From contig NZ_RXZH01000008.1 of the NCBI RefSeq assembly GCF_003970385.1, positions 82,238-146,237 of the forward strand: 64,000 nucleotides of DNA. Direction: 5' to 3'. Position 1 is the stretch's first letter. Each line of letters starts with the position of its first letter. Position numbers and translations under genes: made by a program. The notes under the pieces were generated by a model. The model did no database searches and had not been told where the DNA came from. It worked only from the letters and a program-made list of their open reading frames with translations. Source of the DNA: Vibrio aquaticus (lineage in GTDB: Bacteria; Pseudomonadota; Gammaproteobacteria; Enterobacterales; Vibrionaceae). Below, piece by piece: positions 62,755-64,000 of the stretch.

Positions 62755-64000
62755 ATGGGTTTTGGTACTTTTGTTGCAGTTGGAAATCTTGCCGCTAACC
62801 AAGTTATTGTAATAAACGCTAATGGTGACGTAAGAGTCTTGGCGGAAGGAGAAACGCCTTTACCGGGTGAAGTTGTTGTCCAAGCAGGTCAATCAGAAGA
62901 TCAGAACCCTCAGGTTCAACTTGTTGACGATAATGGTGAAAACCAAGATATCACCTCTGAAATTGAAGAGATTTTTGCAGCGTTAGAAGAAGGTCAAGAT
63001 CCAACTCAGCTTGGTGATGACTTGGCTACTGCCGCTGGTGGACAGAGTGGTTCGAGCCTAACAGCTTCTACTTCTGTTAGCCGAGACGGTACAGAAAGAA
63101 TTGCTTCAACTGATTTTGTTACCCAAGGTTTCGAGTCCTTAGGCCTATCTGAAACCCAAAGCCTCTCCTTACTTGAGCAATTCCGCTTATTCGAGCCTGT
63201 TTTTGTCGATATCAATAACTCCCCACTAGGTGAAAGCCTAGCTGTAATCACGGACGAAGATACACCAATCAGCGGCCGACTCACTGCAACTGACCAAAAC
63301 GCTCAAGATGTTCTTACCTTTACGCAGACCTCTGGCCCTTCAAATGGCACGGCAACCGTAAACCCTGATGGTACTTGGACGTATACACCGAACGAAAACT
63401 TTGATGGTAGTGATAGTTTCGAAGTTACAGTCGACGACGGAAATGGCGGCACTGATACTTTGCTTGTTAATGTTACGGTCACACCAATTCCAGAAGTTTC
63501 AATCGTTGGTAACGATGTTGTTAGTGAGGGTGATGCAGCAAGCTATACCGTCAACTTTGACAAGCCTTCAACGCAAGAAACAACGATTAAGCTCGGAGTG
63601 AATTTTGGAAGTGCTGAAGTAGATGATCTTGAATCTATTGTTGTAACACTCTCAAGCGGTGAAGTTGTTACAGTTTCTGGAGACGGAACAGTTGTTGTAC
63701 CTGCTGGTGAAACGGCATTAACTGTTACGATTAAAACGTCTCAAAATGACACTTATGAAGGTGACGAAGACTACGTTGTTACAGTAGAGGCGGGCGAAGG
63801 CACTCTGGGCTCAGGATTAGTTAACACAGTAATCCAAGACGGTGGCCAAAACGGTGGTGATGACGACCGTCCAACCGTGAGCATTGCCGGTGGTGGTGAC
63901 GTAAGCGAAGGCGATAAAGCGCATTTCACGGTGAGTCTAAGCAAAGCGGCAGACATCGACGTCACAGTTAAGTTGACGTTGAACGAAGAAGAGACTGAGC
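62755..64000 (+). CDS. Giant LapA-like repeat adhesin (N-terminal part, gene runs off the window)
   Basis: An open frame of 415 codons to the window end starts MGFGTFVAVGNLAANQVIVI, after AAGGAAAAGGGC. The first 90 residues look like a LapA-type retention module (INANGDVRVLAEGETPLPGE), followed by TAAG at residues 92-95 (63028-63039), the LapG protease cleavage motif. A VCBS/cadherin-like repeat follows (about 165-240; DGTWTYTPNENFDGSDSFEV), then two Calx-beta-type repeats beginning PEVSIVGNDVVSEGD and PTVSIAGGGDVSEGD. The protein would be exported by type I secretion and held at the cell surface. Very low Cys and Asp/Gly/Thr-rich composition fit. Confidence 0.88.
   Translation, partial: MGFGTFVAVGNLAANQVIVINANGDVRVLAEGETPLPGEVVVQAGQSEDQNPQVQLVDDNGENQDITSEIEEIFAALEEGQDPTQLGDDLATAAGGQSGSSLTASTSVSRDGTERIASTDFVTQGFESLGLSETQSLSLLEQFRLFEPVFVDINNSPLGESLAVITDEDTPISGRLTATDQNAQDVLTFTQTSGPSNGTATVNPDGTWTYTPNENFDGSDSFEVTVDDGNGGTDTLLVNVTVTPIPEVSIVGNDVVSEGDAASYTVNFDKPSTQETTIKLGVNFGSAEVDDLESIVVTLSSGEVVTVSGDGTVVVPAGETALTVTIKTSQNDTYEGDEDYVVTVEAGEGTLGSGLVNTVIQDGGQNGGDDDRPTVSIAGGGDVSEGDKAHFTVSLSKAADIDVTVKLTLNEEETE

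Noticed and set aside
1..64000. Prophage, insertion sequence, integron or CRISPR content
   Set aside because: No transposase, integrase, direct-repeat array or tRNA-linked attachment site was recognised; the phage-like genes are T6SS parts.

Overview
The window looks like chromosomal DNA of a marine gammaproteobacterium, most probably a Vibrio (Splendidus-clade-like). This is inferred from the protein sequences and gene neighbourhoods and was not checked against a database. No rRNA, tRNA, insertion sequence, prophage or CRISPR array was seen. Both ends cut a gene: an RND efflux pump at the left and a giant surface adhesin at the right.

Layout. 1-7.5 kb: the 3' part of an RND pump, a glutaredoxin-like protein, a YgjP-like metallopeptidase, rlmF, a 56-residue membrane protein, a PilW-like TPR lipoprotein, metA with a candidate MetJ operator, a P-loop kinase and a DUF3859 protein. 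7.6-12.3 kb (minus strand): a TolC / HlyD / two ABC-2 permease exporter operon without its own ATPase, preceded by a perfect inverted repeat. 12.4-15.7 kb (minus): a tripartite tricarboxylate transporter, tctC-tctB-tctA, with a structured tctC-tctB spacer. 15.9-42.6 kb (minus): a complete type VI secretion system (T6SS) with all thirteen core proteins TssA-M, plus PAAR, an FHA protein, a small Ser/Thr kinase, a second TssC-like sheath protein and a SPOR-tailed TssL. A three-gene module sits inside the main T6SS operon between clpV and the FHA gene: an MFS transporter fused to membrane sensor regions and a HAMP-like segment, and two periplasmic binding proteins. 42.7-44.5 kb: an uncharacterised helical protein divergent from vgrG and a convergent orphan lipoprotein.

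44.8-53.5 kb (plus): a 2-methylcitrate operon for propionate use, gntR-prpB-prpC-acnD-prpF-prpE, with three repressor-like palindromes in front of the regulator and a strong terminator after prpE. 53.6-57.9 kb: a GNAT acetyltransferase, a Nudix-PAP2 fusion whose PAP2 half has lost its catalytic histidines, a Cof-type HAD phosphatase, and queE-queC for queuosine precursor synthesis. 57.8-61 kb: a TPR-linked diguanylate cyclase and a DUF2750 protein. 60.4-64 kb: an OmpA-like protein and a TolC-like protein in one operon, divergent from a LapA-type adhesin that carries a TAAG motif typical of LapG protease cleavage.

How the genes fit together. The T6SS genes are packed with overlaps or gaps of a few bases, so the transporter-sensor module and the kinase are probably co-expressed with the secretion machine. 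The right-hand diguanylate cyclase, TolC/OmpA pair and LapG-cleavable adhesin suggest surface attachment controlled by cyclic di-GMP; the partner transporter (LapB/LapC-like) would be outside the window. The most novel-looking element is the T6SS-embedded MFS/binding-protein module, followed by the unknown genes beside vgrG and the degenerate Nudix-PAP2 protein.
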